This document shows positions 34,075 to 43,950 of a stretch of DNA of 64,000 nucleotides, piece by piece. Where the stretch lies: assembly GCF_001261775.1 (NCBI RefSeq), contig NZ_LN868537.1:744001-808000 (forward strand), read 5' to 3'. How positions within the stretch are numbered: position 1 is the first letter of the stretch; the number at the start of each line of letters is the position of its first letter. The position numbers and the translations under genes are program-made. Below the pieces are notes generated by a model that searched no databases, had not been told where the DNA came from, and worked only from the letters and a program-made list of their open reading frames with translations. This stretch comes from Anaeromassilibacillus senegalensis. GTDB lineage: Bacteria > Bacillota > Clostridia > Oscillospirales > Acutalibacteraceae.

Positions 34075-34232
34075 TAGGAATACGGCAGGTATTCTGGCTC
34101 ATACATCGACACACCGCTCCGCCTTCCCGGTTTACCAGTGGCTCATTGGGGCAGCGCTCCGTATTCACAGCAACGGACTTGCGCAGGATTCACACCTGCT
34201 TCCCTTTTTATCCGCAAAAGCGGAACCTGTAT
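34075..34232 (-). promoter_or_regulatory. cobalamin riboswitch
   Basis: Read on the minus strand it shows the aptamer features in order: AGCAGGTGTGAATCCTGC hairpin, GCCACTGG, GGGAAGGCGG, and the B12-box-like GAGCCAGAATACCTGCC. It lies about 150 bp upstream of cbiD, with a terminator between, so B12 should shut off the whole operon by transcription termination. Confidence 0.92.
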
Positions 34233-34267
34233 TCTGCTGATTATTTTAAGCGAATTTCCTTTGTTTG

Positions 34268-35101
34268 TCAACTGAGGTGATTCACATGGACATCCATCTG
34301 CGGAAAGGGAATATTGATTCCCGCCTGATCAAAGGCCAGCTTGACGTCCTCCTGCATCTGATAATACAGCGTATAATAGTCGTCTGTTTTGCACCAGATG
34401 CGAACAACCATCTGGATGCTGCTGTCCTGATGCTCGCCCACCGCAATCAACGGCTCCGGTTCCCTTTCAACCAGCGGATTTTTCTCCGCAAGCGCGCGAA
34501 GCAGCGCCTTTGCCTGGGCAATATCGGCATCGTAGGCGATGGAATAACTGAGATCCAGCCGCCTGGTCATCATCGCAGAGTAATTGGTGATGGTGCTCAC
34601 CGTCACCTTTGAGTTTGGAATGACGATTTCCTTGTTGTCAAACGTGCGCAGTGTGGTGAACATGATTTCAATCCGCTCCACTTTGCCCTCCACGCCGTCC
34701 AGCAGGAGGTAGTCCCCCACGGCAAACGGTTTGGTAAAGATAATCTGTGCGCCGCTGGCAATATTGGTCATATTATCCTTCAACGCCAGACCGATCGTCA
34801 CACTCGCGGCGCCCAACGCGGTAATTACGGAAGCGACAGGCACACCAAGCCGTGCCAAAGCTGTAATACATACAAATATTTGTACAGTTGCCTTAAGCAA
34901 AGAACAGATAAACGAGATGACGCCTGCCTCCGCTTTTGTGCGGGACATGGCACGCCTCATAAACCGGACAACAAGTTTGCTGAGCCACCAACCTAAAACC
35001 AAAATGATTATCGCACTGAGTATGTCGCCTAATAAACCTGGCCCTGACTCTTCCAACCACTTTAGAAAAGATTCCCACAGCTTATCAGATGCATTCCCCA
35101 C
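34268..35101 (-). CDS. MscS-family mechanosensitive ion channel
   Basis: A small-conductance channel that releases solutes on osmotic downshock. It is 277 aa: three membrane helices in the first 120 residues, the third being the pore helix 'GAASVTIGLALKDNMTNIAS', then the beta domain (YLLLDGVEGKVERIEIMFT) and a cytoplasmic alpha/beta domain. The start is the ATG at 35101. Stands alone between the riboswitch and a divergent gene. Confidence 0.93.
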   Translation of the reverse strand: MGNASDKLWESFLKWLEESGPGLLGDILSAIIILVLGWWLSKLVVRFMRRAMSRTKAEAGVISFICSLLKATVQIFVCITALARLGVPVASVITALGAASVTIGLALKDNMTNIASGAQIIFTKPFAVGDYLLLDGVEGKVERIEIMFTTLRTFDNKEIVIPNSKVTVSTITNYSAMMTRRLDLSYSIAYDADIAQAKALLRALAEKNPLVEREPEPLIAVGEHQDSSIQMVVRIWCKTDDYYTLYYQMQEDVKLAFDQAGINIPFPQMDVHVNHLS

Positions 35102-35233
35102 AAAAACGCCTCCCCTTGGCTATTTCATATGACTACTCATTAAATATACTGGAAACGATCTTGAAAAACAAGCCCTTACAAAGAGAATTTGGGTGTATTT
35201 TGTATAGTTTAACCTATATTATTGAACTTTGTA

Positions 35234-35262
35234 TTGCATATTTTAGAAACAAATGTTATAAT
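35234..35262 (+). promoter_or_regulatory. promoter of the PRTase-like gene
   Basis: TTGCAT at 35234-35239, a 17 bp spacer ending TGT, TATAAT at 35257-35262: a strong sigma-A promoter with extended -10. Confidence 0.75.
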
Positions 35263-35315
35263 GCAATTGTAACCAAAAGAAAATTCATTCCAGCAATGGA
35301 GAATGGAGGCAGTTT

Positions 35316-35957
35316 ATGGAAAGCAGAGCAATCAAGATTAAATCCCCCAAAAACAGCAAAATATCCATCAGTGTGATTCCGGGTCACTTTGCAACGAACC
35401 ACTCACACGTCAATTACTATATCGACATGACCAGTATCAAACACCGGCATGCAATGGCTTATGAAGCCGCCGCAACCATGGCGATGCGCTATGAGAACAA
35501 CACGCCCATCGATACAATCATCTGTATGGACGGCTGCGAGATTATTGCCGCTTTCCTTGCGCAGTATCTGGCAAAGTCCGGTATTATGTCGATGAACGAC
35601 AAAAGCGATATTGCTATTATTACCCCGGAATTCAACAGCAACGGGCAAATGATTTTCCGCGATAATATTCAGAAAATGGTCTGGGAAAAGCGGGTTCTGC
35701 TGCTGGTCGCCTCAGCGACCACGGGTAAAACCATCAACCGTTCGCTGGAGTGCATCAAATACTACGGCGGAAGCGTCATGGGAATTTCCGCTATTTTCAG
35801 CGCAATCTCTGAAATGGGCGGCATCCATATTGACAGCATCTTCACCAGCAGTGACGTGCCCAATTATCAGACTTATCTGTTTAAGGACTGTCCGGATTGC
35901 CAGCAAAAACGTAAAATTGACGCCATTGTCAACAGCTATGGGTACTCAAAAATCTAA
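35316..35957 (+). CDS. phosphoribosyltransferase-like protein (213 aa)
   Basis: Resembles the orotate/type I phosphoribosyltransferase fold: an N-terminal hood, the core strand 'TIICMDGCEIIAAFLAQYLA', and a PRPP-loop region VLLLVASATTGKTINRSLE. In true PRTases this loop has two acidic residues (as in VDDVVTTG); here they are Ala-Ser, so PRPP use is doubtful. A CPDCQQK motif near the C-terminus could bind metal. The start ATG at 35316 has GGAGG 7 nt upstream. The role may be regulatory. Confidence 0.7.
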   Translation: MESRAIKIKSPKNSKISISVIPGHFATNHSHVNYYIDMTSIKHRHAMAYEAAATMAMRYENNTPIDTIICMDGCEIIAAFLAQYLAKSGIMSMNDKSDIAIITPEFNSNGQMIFRDNIQKMVWEKRVLLLVASATTGKTINRSLECIKYYGGSVMGISAIFSAISEMGGIHIDSIFTSSDVPNYQTYLFKDCPDCQQKRKIDAIVNSYGYSKI

Positions 35958-35970
35958 TGTAAGGGCCATT

Positions 35971-36009
35971 AAAGCCAATCGGGATTATGTTTCCTGGTTG
36001 GCTTTTTTA
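35971..36009 (+). terminator. terminator of the PRTase-like gene
   Basis: AAAGCCAATCGGGA pairs with TTCCTGGTTGGCTTT, followed by TTTT. Confidence 0.85.
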
Positions 36010-36034
36010 TTTCTATAAATCATAAGCATATTTT

Positions 36035-36066
36035 GCGCCGCAGCTAAAAAGCTGCGGCGCTTTTTT
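36035..36066 (+). terminator. second strong terminator before the kdp region
   Basis: GCGCCGCAGC pairs perfectly with GCTGCGGCGC, loop TAAAAA, followed by TTTTTT. It insulates the kdp region from the upstream gene. Confidence 0.85.
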
Positions 36067-36165
36067 GATCTTTACGTTTTTTTAACCTCATTGCCTGTTC
36101 CCCTGCAACCATCTTAACGAGACGGCACTTACAATAATGGTAGAGAACACAAAGGAGGAAAAAGT

Positions 36166-36384
36166 ATGAACATAGATACAATGGATATCCGCCATCCAGA
36201 CAATGTGAAAAAACACCACAAATACAACATAGAACCGTTTCTCGGCCAATTTACCAACCGTCATCCGTTCCTGTCTTTTTGGGCGGTGCTGGTGGGAATT
36301 CCCACAGTGGTGCTCAGCGCCGTCGGGGTTTTGGCAACTATGATAATTCTCCCGATCGCCTGGCTGATGGGCTGGCCTTTATAA
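36166..36384 (+). CDS. small membrane protein of unknown function upstream of kdpF (72 aa)
   Basis: A His-rich cytoplasmic start (MNIDTMDIRHPDNVKKHHKY) is followed by a long hydrophobic stretch from about residue 38 (FWAVLVGIPTVVLSAVGVLA) to the end, one or two helices. A strong AAAGGAGGAAAAAGT site precedes the ATG. It is 82 bp ahead of kdpF with no terminator between, so it is probably the first gene of the kdp operon. It is not KdpF. Function unknown. Confidence 0.7.
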   Translation: MNIDTMDIRHPDNVKKHHKYNIEPFLGQFTNRHPFLSFWAVLVGIPTVVLSAVGVLATMIILPIAWLMGWPL

Positions 36385-36466
36385 AATCTTAACGCTTTTA
36401 CCTCGTCTCCTTATACCGAATTAAACGCGCCTGTATTAAACTGAAACGCAAAAGGAGGAAGACAAT

Positions 36467-36556
36467 ATGCAAATACTGATTGGCCTGATCGGCCTGACTG
36501 CCGTGGCATTGTTGGTCTACTATGTCGCGATTCTGATGAGAGGTGACAAACAATGA
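36467..36556 (+). CDS. kdpF: potassium-transporting ATPase small subunit KdpF (29 aa)
   Basis: A single-helix peptide, MQILIGLIGLTAVALLVYYV then AILMRGDKQ, that stabilises the Kdp complex. AAAGGAGGAAGACAAT gives an excellent ribosome binding site, and the gene overlaps the kdpA start in CAATGATG. Short but convincing from position and composition. Confidence 0.88.
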   Translation: MQILIGLIGLTAVALLVYYVAILMRGDKQ

Positions 36557-38373
36557 TGGGAACGGTCATACAGTACATCCTTTATCTCGTAATTCTGGTT
36601 CTCCTGGCAATCCCCCTTGGGGCTTACATCGGCAAGGTCATGAACGGTGAAAAAACCATTCTGTCAAAAGTTTTTGTCCCGTGTGAAAATCTGGTTTACA
36701 AAGTCACGCGAATTGATAAAAACGAGCAGATGAATTGGAAAAAGTACACCGTATGCACCCTGCTTTTTTCCGCTGCCGGTTTGGTGGGGCTTTTTCTCCT
36801 GCAAATACTGCAGGGCTTTTTGCCAGGGAACCCACAGCACCTTCCCGGCGTCCCATGGGATCTCTCGTTTAATACCGCCATCAGCTTCGTAACAAATACC
36901 AACTGGCAGGCGTACAGCGGAGAAAGCACGCTCAGCTACTTAACGCAATCTCTGGGCCTGACGGTTCAGAACTTTGTGTCCGCCGCAACCGGCATCGCTG
37001 TCCTGTTCGCATTGATTCGCGGCTTGATTCAGGTAAAAAAAGAGGAGTTAGGAAGCTTCTGGGTGGACATGACACGCGTTATCGTCCATATTTTGCTCCC
37101 TTTAAACCTTGTAATTGCGGTTTGCCTGGTGGGCGGCGGCGTAGTACAAAATTTAAAGCCCGCGGAAACTGTTGATCTGCTTGAACCGATCGCTGTAAGC
37201 GCCAAGGGCGAAATCCTTGAAAACGCTGATATTGATCTGGAAACCCAAACCGTTACCGTAAGCGGAGAAACCATTTCCAATGCACAGATCGTCACACAGC
37301 AAATTGTTCCGCTCGGCCCCGCTGCCAGCCAGATTGCCATCAAGCAGACCGGTACCAACGGCGGCGGATATTTTGGCGTGAACGCTGCGCATCCCCTGGA
37401 AAATCCAAATCCATTCACCAATATGATGGAAATGATCTCTTTGCTCTTAATTCCTGCGGCCCTCTGTTTTACCTTTGGGCGCAATATTAAGAATAAAAAG
37501 CAGGGAATCGCTATCTTCATGGCCATGTTTCTCTGCCTGGCGCTCGCCTTGTCCGTGGTTGCCGTCAATGAGCAGCTTGCAACGCCGCAGCTTTCGCAAA
37601 ACGGCGCCGTGGATACCGCTGTTTCGCAGATGCAGGCAGGCGGCAATATGGAAGGGAAAGAAACGCGTTTTGGTATTGCAACCTCCTCCACCTGGGCGGT
37701 CTTCACCACTGCCGCTTCCAATGGCTCCGTCAACTCTATGCACGACAGCTATACCCCGCTCGGCGGTATGATTACCATGCTGTTGATGCAGTTGGGCGAG
37801 GTCATCTTTGGAGGCGTCGGCTGCGGGCTCTACGGTATGCTCGCCTTCGCCATCCTGACGGTATTCATTGCCGGGTTGATGGTGGGCCGCACGCCGGAAT
37901 TTCTCGGCAAAAAGATTGAACCATATGAGATGAAATGGGCCGTGGCGGTCTGTCTCGCCACACCGGTTGCCATTCTGATCGGCAGCGGAATTGCCGCCGC
38001 GCTCCCCAGCGTGGCGGATAGCCTAAACAACGGCGGCGCACACGGCTTCTCAGAGATCTTGTATGCGTATTCTTCCGCCGGCGGGAACAACGGGTCTGCT
38101 TTTGCGGGATTTAACGCAAATACCGTATTTTTAAATGTTTCGCTTGGGCTTGTGATGCTGTTTGCACGCTTTATTCCCATCGTCGGCACCATGGCGATCG
38201 CGGGCAGCCTTGCGTCCAAAAAGAAAGCTGCCACGACGGCGGGAACGCTCTCTACCACCAATGCCATGTTTGTATTTTTGCTGATCTTTATTGTGCTCCT
38301 GGTTGGCGCGCTGAGCTTCTTCCCTGCGCTTTCTCTCGGTCCGATCGCGGAATACTTCAGCAGCATTGTTTAA
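36553..38373 (+). CDS. kdpA: potassium-transporting ATPase, channel-like subunit A
   Basis: Binds and conducts K+ in the high-affinity Kdp pump. It is 606 aa with about ten membrane helices and selectivity-filter repeats such as '[20 protein letters not shown]' and '[12 protein letters not shown]'. The family is usually about 560 aa; the extra length lies in an extracytoplasmic loop around residues 195-260. Starts at the ATG at 36553, inside the kdpF stop. Confidence 0.96.
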   Translation: MMGTVIQYILYLVILVLLAIPLGAYIGKVMNGEKTILSKVFVPCENLVYKVTRIDKNEQMNWKKYTVCTLLFSAAGLVGLFLLQILQGFLPGNPQHLPGVPWDLSFNTAISFVTNTNWQAYSGESTLSYLTQSLGLTVQNFVSAATGIAVLFALIRGLIQVKKEELGSFWVDMTRVIVHILLPLNLVIAVCLVGGGVVQNLKPAETVDLLEPIAVSAKGEILENADIDLETQTVTVSGETISNAQIVTQQIVPLGPAASQIAIKQTGTNGGGYFGVNAAHPLENPNPFTNMMEMISLLLIPAALCFTFGRNIKNKKQGIAIFMAMFLCLALALSVVAVNEQLATPQLSQNGAVDTAVSQMQAGGNMEGKETRFGIATSSTWAVFTTAASNGSVNSMHDSYTPLGGMITMLLMQLGEVIFGGVGCGLYGMLAFAILTVFIAGLMVGRTPEFLGKKIEPYEMKWAVAVCLATPVAILIGSGIAAALPSVADSLNNGGAHGFSEILYAYSSAGGNNGSAFAGFNANTVFLNVSLGLVMLFARFIPIVGTMAIAGSLASKKKAATTAGTLSTTNAMFVFLLIFIVLLVGALSFFPALSLGPIAEYFSSIV

Positions 38374-38387
38374 AGGAGGTTTTAGAA

Positions 38388-40457
38388 ATGGCAACAAAAA
38401 CAAAAAGCCCCTTTATGGATCAAAAGATACTGGCGAGAGCAACCAAGGATTCTTTTATCAAGCTTGCACCTAAAACGCAGGCTAAGAATCCCGTCATGCT
38501 GTTGGTTTACATCTCCGCGATTTTGACCACCATTCTGTGGGTCGTTTCTCTGTTTGGTTTAAAAGATGTCGGTTCCGGGTACACACTGGCCATTGCTGTT
38601 ATCTTGTGGTTCACCGTGCTGTTTGCCAATTTTGCGGAAGCCATCGCGGAGGGACGCGGCAAGGCGCAGGCCGACGCGCTGCGCGCTTCCCGGAAGGATG
38701 TGGAGGCACATCAGATTCCCTCTGCGCAACAAAAAGACACGGTCACCTGCGTCCCCTCCGCCTTGCTGAAAAAGGGCGATTTCGTAATTGTAAAAGCCGG
38801 TGAGCAAATTCCCGCGGACGGCGAGGTGGTTGACGGCGCCGCATCTGTGGATGAAAGCGCCATTACCGGCGAGTCCGCGCCGGTGATCCGTGAGAGCGGC
38901 GGTGACCGCAGCGCCGTCACCGGCGGCACCACGGTTCTTTCTGACTGGATTATAGTGGAGGTCACCAGCGAAGCCGGCCAGAGCTTTTTAGATAAAATGA
39001 TTGCTATGGTCGAAGGCGCCTCCAGAAAGAAAACGCCAAACGAGATCGCGCTGCAAATCTTCCTGGTCGCATTGTCCATCATCTTTATTCTGGTCACGGT
39101 TTCCCTCTACACCTATTCCATCTTCTCCACCAACCAGGCGGGTATTGCCAACCCCACTTCCGTCACTACCCTGGTTGCCCTTCTGGTCTGCCTCGCCCCG
39201 ACGACCATCGGCGCATTACTCTCCGCCATCGGCATCGCGGGTATGAGCCGTCTGAATCAGGCCAACGTCCTCGCGATGAGCGGGCGTGCGATCGAAGCCG
39301 CCGGTGATGTAGATATTCTGATGCTGGATAAAACCGGCACAATCACACTGGGAAACCGTCAAGCAAGCGCGTTTGTGCCGGTAGACAGCGTCTCTGCCGA
39401 AGAGCTGGCAGACGCCGCACAGCTTTCCTCCCTTGCCGACGAAACGCCGGAAGGCCGCAGTGTGGTCATTCTGGCAAAGGAACTTTTCCACCTGCGCGGC
39501 AGGAGCCTGAGCGATAAACATATGCATTTTATTCCTTTTACAGCTAAAACCCGTATGAGCGGTGTTGACTACGAGGGAAATGAAATTCGCAAGGGGGCGG
39601 CCGATTCCATCCGTGATTACGTTTTGGAAAACGGCGGCGTCTACAGTGAGGAATGCGAAGAAACGGTCCGTAAAATTGCCGGGCAGGGCGGTACGCCACT
39701 GGTGGTAGCGAAAAACCACAAGGTACTCGGCGTTATTCACCTGAAGGATATTATCAAGCAGGGCGTACAGGAAAAGTTTGCGGACCTGCGCAAAATGGGC
39801 ATTAAGACCATCATGATCACCGGCGACAATCCTTTGACCGCGGCCGCGATTGCGGCGGAAGCAGGTGTGGACGATTTTCTCGCAGAGGCTACGCCGGAAG
39901 GCAAGCTCGCCATGATCCGGGATTTCCAGTCAAAAGGCCATCTGGTTGCGATGACAGGCGACGGCACGAACGACGCGCCTGCACTGGCGCAGGCGGACGT
40001 CGCCGTGGCCATGAACAGCGGTACACAGGCCGCTAAGGAAGCGGGCAACATGGTCGATCTGGACTCCTCCCCCACCAAGCTGATCGACATCGTCCGCATC
40101 GGCAAACAGCTTTTAATGACCCGCGGCAGCCTGACTACCTTTTCCATTGCAAACGATGTGGCGAAATACTTTGCAATCATACCCGCACTGTTCATGGGGC
40201 TTTATCCCGGTCTGGCCGCGCTCAATATCATGGGGCTGCATTCCCCGCAGAGCGCTGTGCTGTCCGCCATCATCTACAATGCGCTGATCATCGTCGCACT
40301 GATCCCGCTCGCATTAAAAGGCGTTAAATATCGCGAACTGCCTGCTGGGAAGCTTCTTTCCCGCAATCTGCTGATCTATGGTGTCGGCGGGCTGGCAGCT
40401 CCCTTCATCTTTATTAAATTGATCGATACGCTGCTTGTTCTGTTGGGATTGGCATAA
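38388..40457 (+). CDS. kdpB: potassium-transporting P-type ATPase subunit B
   Basis: The catalytic subunit hydrolysing ATP. It is 689 aa with [10 protein letters not shown] (phosphorylated Asp, about 310), 'TGESAPV' in the actuator domain, '[14 protein letters not shown]' and '[20 protein letters not shown]' in the hinge. The ATG at 38388 follows AAAGGAGGTTTTAGAA, 14 bp after kdpA. Confidence 0.97.
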   Translation: MATKTKSPFMDQKILARATKDSFIKLAPKTQAKNPVMLLVYISAILTTILWVVSLFGLKDVGSGYTLAIAVILWFTVLFANFAEAIAEGRGKAQADALRASRKDVEAHQIPSAQQKDTVTCVPSALLKKGDFVIVKAGEQIPADGEVVDGAASVDESAITGESAPVIRESGGDRSAVTGGTTVLSDWIIVEVTSEAGQSFLDKMIAMVEGASRKKTPNEIALQIFLVALSIIFILVTVSLYTYSIFSTNQAGIANPTSVTTLVALLVCLAPTTIGALLSAIGIAGMSRLNQANVLAMSGRAIEAAGDVDILMLDKTGTITLGNRQASAFVPVDSVSAEELADAAQLSSLADETPEGRSVVILAKELFHLRGRSLSDKHMHFIPFTAKTRMSGVDYEGNEIRKGAADSIRDYVLENGGVYSEECEETVRKIAGQGGTPLVVAKNHKVLGVIHLKDIIKQGVQEKFADLRKMGIKTIMITGDNPLTAAAIAAEAGVDDFLAEATPEGKLAMIRDFQSKGHLVAMTGDGTNDAPALAQADVAVAMNSGTQAAKEAGNMVDLDSSPTKLIDIVRIGKQLLMTRGSLTTFSIANDVAKYFAIIPALFMGLYPGLAALNIMGLHSPQSAVLSAIIYNALIIVALIPLALKGVKYRELPAGKLLSRNLLIYGVGGLAAPFIFIKLIDTLLVLLGLA

Positions 40458-40489
40458 TACTAAACTCTGATAAAAAGGAGAGACAGATT

Positions 40490-41092
40490 ATGAAAGCAAT
40501 GAAATCCACCCTTTTACGCACCGTGCTGTTTTCACTGACCTTTACGATTATCTGTGGTGTGATTTACACCGCTCTGGTCACCGGCATTGCCCAGCTGCTC
40601 TTCCCCAAGCAGGCAAACGGCAGCATCATTGAAGTGGGCGGAAAAAAATATGGCTGTGAGCTATTGGGACAGCAATACACGGACGACGCACACCTTTGGG
40701 GCCGCATCATGAAAGTGGATGTCGGCACCTTCACGGCGGAGGACGGCACGCCGCTGATGTATGCCGCTCCCTCCAATCTCAGTCCGGCGAGTGAGGAATA
40801 TCAGGCCCTGGTGCGGGAGCGCATCGAGAAGCTCCGCGCCGCAAATCCCGACATGGATGAAACTGCCATTCCGGTGGATCTGGTCACCTGTTCCGGGAGC
40901 GGCCTGGACCCCCACATTTCTCCCGCTGCCGCGGAATATCAGGTGCCCAGGCTGGCAAAAGCCAATCAAATAACGGAAGACGAAATCCGCGCCATGATCC
41001 GGGAATGTACCGATGGTAAATGGCTGGGCCTATTTGGAGAAGAAACCGTTAACGTGTTGGAAGTTAACCTTCGTTTGGATGGCATTCTATAA
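40490..41092 (+). CDS. kdpC: potassium-transporting ATPase subunit C
   Basis: The accessory subunit that helps ATP binding. It is 200 aa, one N-terminal membrane helix (about 10-35), then a soluble domain with 'VTCSGSGLDPHISPAAAEYQ', the most conserved KdpC stretch. AAAAGGAGAGACAGATT precedes the ATG. Confidence 0.95.
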   Translation: MKAMKSTLLRTVLFSLTFTIICGVIYTALVTGIAQLLFPKQANGSIIEVGGKKYGCELLGQQYTDDAHLWGRIMKVDVGTFTAEDGTPLMYAAPSNLSPASEEYQALVRERIEKLRAANPDMDETAIPVDLVTCSGSGLDPHISPAAAEYQVPRLAKANQITEDEIRAMIRECTDGKWLGLFGEETVNVLEVNLRLDGIL

Positions 41093-41108
41093 ATCTTTAT
41101 ACGTTCTT

Positions 41109-41150
41109 AATACCCTTAACGCGACCCATTATGTCACGTTAAGGGTATTT
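41109..41150 (+). terminator. hairpin between kdpC and kdpD
   Basis: AATACCCTTAACG pairs with CGTTAAGGGTATT. The T tract is weak, so termination may be partial. A TATAAT shortly after it (41155-41160) may start a separate kdpDE transcript. Confidence 0.6.
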
Positions 41151-41253
41151 GTGTTATAATAACCGTCGGGATATAAAACATAGCTTCAGCGATAAAAGAA
41201 ACTAATTTCAAGATTCATATGGTTAAATAACCTAATGGAATGAGGTGAGGCTC

Positions 41254-43950
41254 ATGGACGGTTTCCGATCCGATCCCGATGAACTCCTACGAAAGATCAA
41301 AAAAGAAGAGCGTTCCCAGCAGGTGACAGGCCATTTAAAAATTTTCTTCGGGTACGCGGCGGGCGTTGGCAAGACTTACGCCATGCTGAAGGCCGCTCAC
41401 GCCGCTCAACGACGCGGAATGGATGTTGTCATCGGATATGTGGAGCCACATGCCAGGCCAGAAACGACCGCGCTTTTTGAAGGGCTGGAACAGCTCCCCG
41501 ATCTCGTCGCTGCACATAGGGATATCACCCTGCATGAGTTTAACCTGGACGCCGCCATGCAGCGCAAACCACAGCTGATCCTGGTGGATGAACTGGCACA
41601 TACAAATGCGGAAGGCTGCCGCCATGCAAAGCGGTATCAGGATATTCAGGAGCTGTTAAAGGCGGGGATCCATGTATACACAACGATCAACGTGCAGCAT
41701 ATCGAGAGCTTAAATGATATTATTGCTTCCATTACCGGCGTAGCTGTACGGGAGCGCATTCCGGACTCTGTTTTTGACAACGCCGATCAGGTCGAGCTGG
41801 TCGACATCGAGCCGGAAGAATTAATAGAGAGATTGAACGCCGGAAAAATATACCGGGAAACACAGGCGCAAAAAGCATTGGGAAATTTCTTTGATATTAA
41901 AAATTTGACCGCTTTGCGGGAAATCGCTTTGCGGCGGTGCGCGGACCGGGTCAATCGGATGTCTGAAAAAGTGCGCCTGTCTCACCGGGACATCTATTAC
42001 ACCGACGAGCACATTTTGGTTTGCGTCTCCTCCTCTCCCACAAATTCCAAAATCATACGCACCGCCGCGCGGATGGCAAACGCCTTTAAGGGTGCCTTTA
42101 CGGCTTTGTTTGTGGAAACGCCCAGCTTCCTTCAAATGAACGAAGCAGATAAAAACCAGCTGCGGGAAAACATTCGCTTGGCGCAGCATTTGGGAGCCAC
42201 TTTAGAAACCGTATATGGAGACGATATTCCCTTTCAAATCGCGGAATTTGCCCGTTTGTCGGGCGTCTCCAAAATTGTCATGGGGCGCAGCAACATGCAG
42301 CGGAAATACGTCTGGAGTAAACCGTCGTTAACGGAAAGGCTCATCACATTGGCGCCAAATTTGGATATCCACATCATTCCGGATCAAAATACTCCCATCT
42401 ACAAACGGAAACGTATGCGGCAAAAGAAAGGACGCGTCGTCCTGCTGGACGCAGTCATCAGCATCTTGCTGCTGGTGGCTGTCACGCTGGTCGGATTTGC
42501 ATTCCGACAGCTTGGTTTCTCAGAAGCTAACATCATCACGGTTTATATTCTGGGCGTACTGCTCACCGCCGCGTTTACAAACCAGCGTATCTACAGCCTG
42601 ATCTGCTCCGTGGTCAGCGTTCTGACCTTCAACTATTTCTTTACGGAACCGTATCTGACGCTGAAGGCCTATGACGAAGGATATCCTGTTACCTTTTTGG
42701 TCATGTTTCTGTCCGCCTTCATCACCAGCACGCTGGCCGTGCGGATGAAACAGCAAACAAAGCAGGCCTCTGAGGCCGCGTTTCGCACCAAAATCCTGCT
42801 TGAAACCAATCAGTTGATCCAAAAAGGGAAAGGCAAAAACGAAATTATTTCCGTTGTCGCTAATCAATTGGTTAAACTGCTTCGGCGCGATGTAATCTTC
42901 TACTTAGCGGCGCAGGATACGCTCTCCGAGCCCATCCCCTTTACCGTCGGCAGCCCCCCCATTTCCCCGGCATATATCGCCGCCAATGAACGCGCGGTCG
43001 CCTCTTGGGTTTGCAAAAACAACAAGCATGCCGGCGCTACCACAAATACGCTTGGGAATGCAAACTGCCTGTATCTGGCGATCCGCGTCAACGATACCGT
43101 ATATGGCGTTGTGGGAATTGCCATGCCGGGGGAACCGCTCGACACATTTGAAAACAACATTATGCTTTCTATTTTGGGTGAGTGCGCACTGGCGCTTGAG
43201 AACGAAACAGCACTGAAGGAGCGTGAGCAAAGCGCCCTGCTGGCAAAGAATGAGCAGCTCCGCGCCAACCTGCTGCGTTCCATCTCCCATGACCTGCGGA
43301 CGCCGCTGACCTCGATCTCCGGCAATGCCGGTATTCTGCTGGCCAACGCAAACGACATGGATGAGAAAAGCCGCAAAAAGCTCTATCTGGATATCTACGA
43401 CGACTCTCTGTGGCTGATCAATCTGGTGGAAAATCTTTTGTCCGTCACCCGCATCGAAGACGGCACCATGAAGCTGCGCCTATCCGCCGAGCTGATGGAA
43501 GAGGTGATTGCGGAAGCACTGCGGCATGTGAACCGTAAAAGCACGGAGCACAAAATTGTCGTCCAGCAGCCTGACGAGTTTTTACTCGCTAAGATTGACG
43601 CGCGTCTGATCATTCAGGTAATGATCAATATTGTGGACAATGCCATCAAATACACGCCGCCTGGTTCCAATATCACCATTACGACTTCCGCTCAGGATGG
43701 CAACATTATTGTTGAGATTGCCGATGATGGCGATGGCATCCCGGACGACGCAAAGGCCCATATTTTTGAGATGTTTTACACCGCAAACAAAGGACTTGCC
43801 GACAGCCGGCGCAGCTTGGGGCTGGGCCTGTCGCTCTGCAAATCGATTATCGCCGCGCACGGCGGCGAAATTTCCGTACGCAACAACTCCCCCAAAGGAA
43901 CCATCTTCCGTTTTACATTACCCAAAGAGGAGGTAACGTTACGTGAATAA
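41254..43950 (+). CDS. kdpD: sensor histidine kinase KdpD
   Basis: Senses K+ limitation or turgor and phosphorylates KdpE. It is 898 aa. The N-terminal KdpD domain has Walker A GYAAGVGKTYAML and Walker B ILVDELAHTN; a USP-like domain is at about 245-365. Four helices lie at about 395-500, then a GAF-like region. The kinase core has SISHDLRTPLTSI (phospho-His), NIVDNAIKYTPP, DDGDGIPDD and GLGLSLCKSI. The ATG at 41254 is chosen; the upstream GTG at 41245 overlaps the GAGGTGAGG site. Confidence 0.96.
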   Translation: MDGFRSDPDELLRKIKKEERSQQVTGHLKIFFGYAAGVGKTYAMLKAAHAAQRRGMDVVIGYVEPHARPETTALFEGLEQLPDLVAAHRDITLHEFNLDAAMQRKPQLILVDELAHTNAEGCRHAKRYQDIQELLKAGIHVYTTINVQHIESLNDIIASITGVAVRERIPDSVFDNADQVELVDIEPEELIERLNAGKIYRETQAQKALGNFFDIKNLTALREIALRRCADRVNRMSEKVRLSHRDIYYTDEHILVCVSSSPTNSKIIRTAARMANAFKGAFTALFVETPSFLQMNEADKNQLRENIRLAQHLGATLETVYGDDIPFQIAEFARLSGVSKIVMGRSNMQRKYVWSKPSLTERLITLAPNLDIHIIPDQNTPIYKRKRMRQKKGRVVLLDAVISILLLVAVTLVGFAFRQLGFSEANIITVYILGVLLTAAFTNQRIYSLICSVVSVLTFNYFFTEPYLTLKAYDEGYPVTFLVMFLSAFITSTLAVRMKQQTKQASEAAFRTKILLETNQLIQKGKGKNEIISVVANQLVKLLRRDVIFYLAAQDTLSEPIPFTVGSPPISPAYIAANERAVASWVCKNNKHAGATTNTLGNANCLYLAIRVNDTVYGVVGIAMPGEPLDTFENNIMLSILGECALALENETALKEREQSALLAKNEQLRANLLRSISHDLRTPLTSISGNAGILLANANDMDEKSRKKLYLDIYDDSLWLINLVENLLSVTRIEDGTMKLRLSAELMEEVIAEALRHVNRKSTEHKIVVQQPDEFLLAKIDARLIIQVMINIVDNAIKYTPPGSNITITTSAQDGNIIVEIADDGDGIPDDAKAHIFEMFYTANKGLADSRRSLGLGLSLCKSIIAAHGGEISVRNNSPKGTIFRFTLPKEEVTLRE

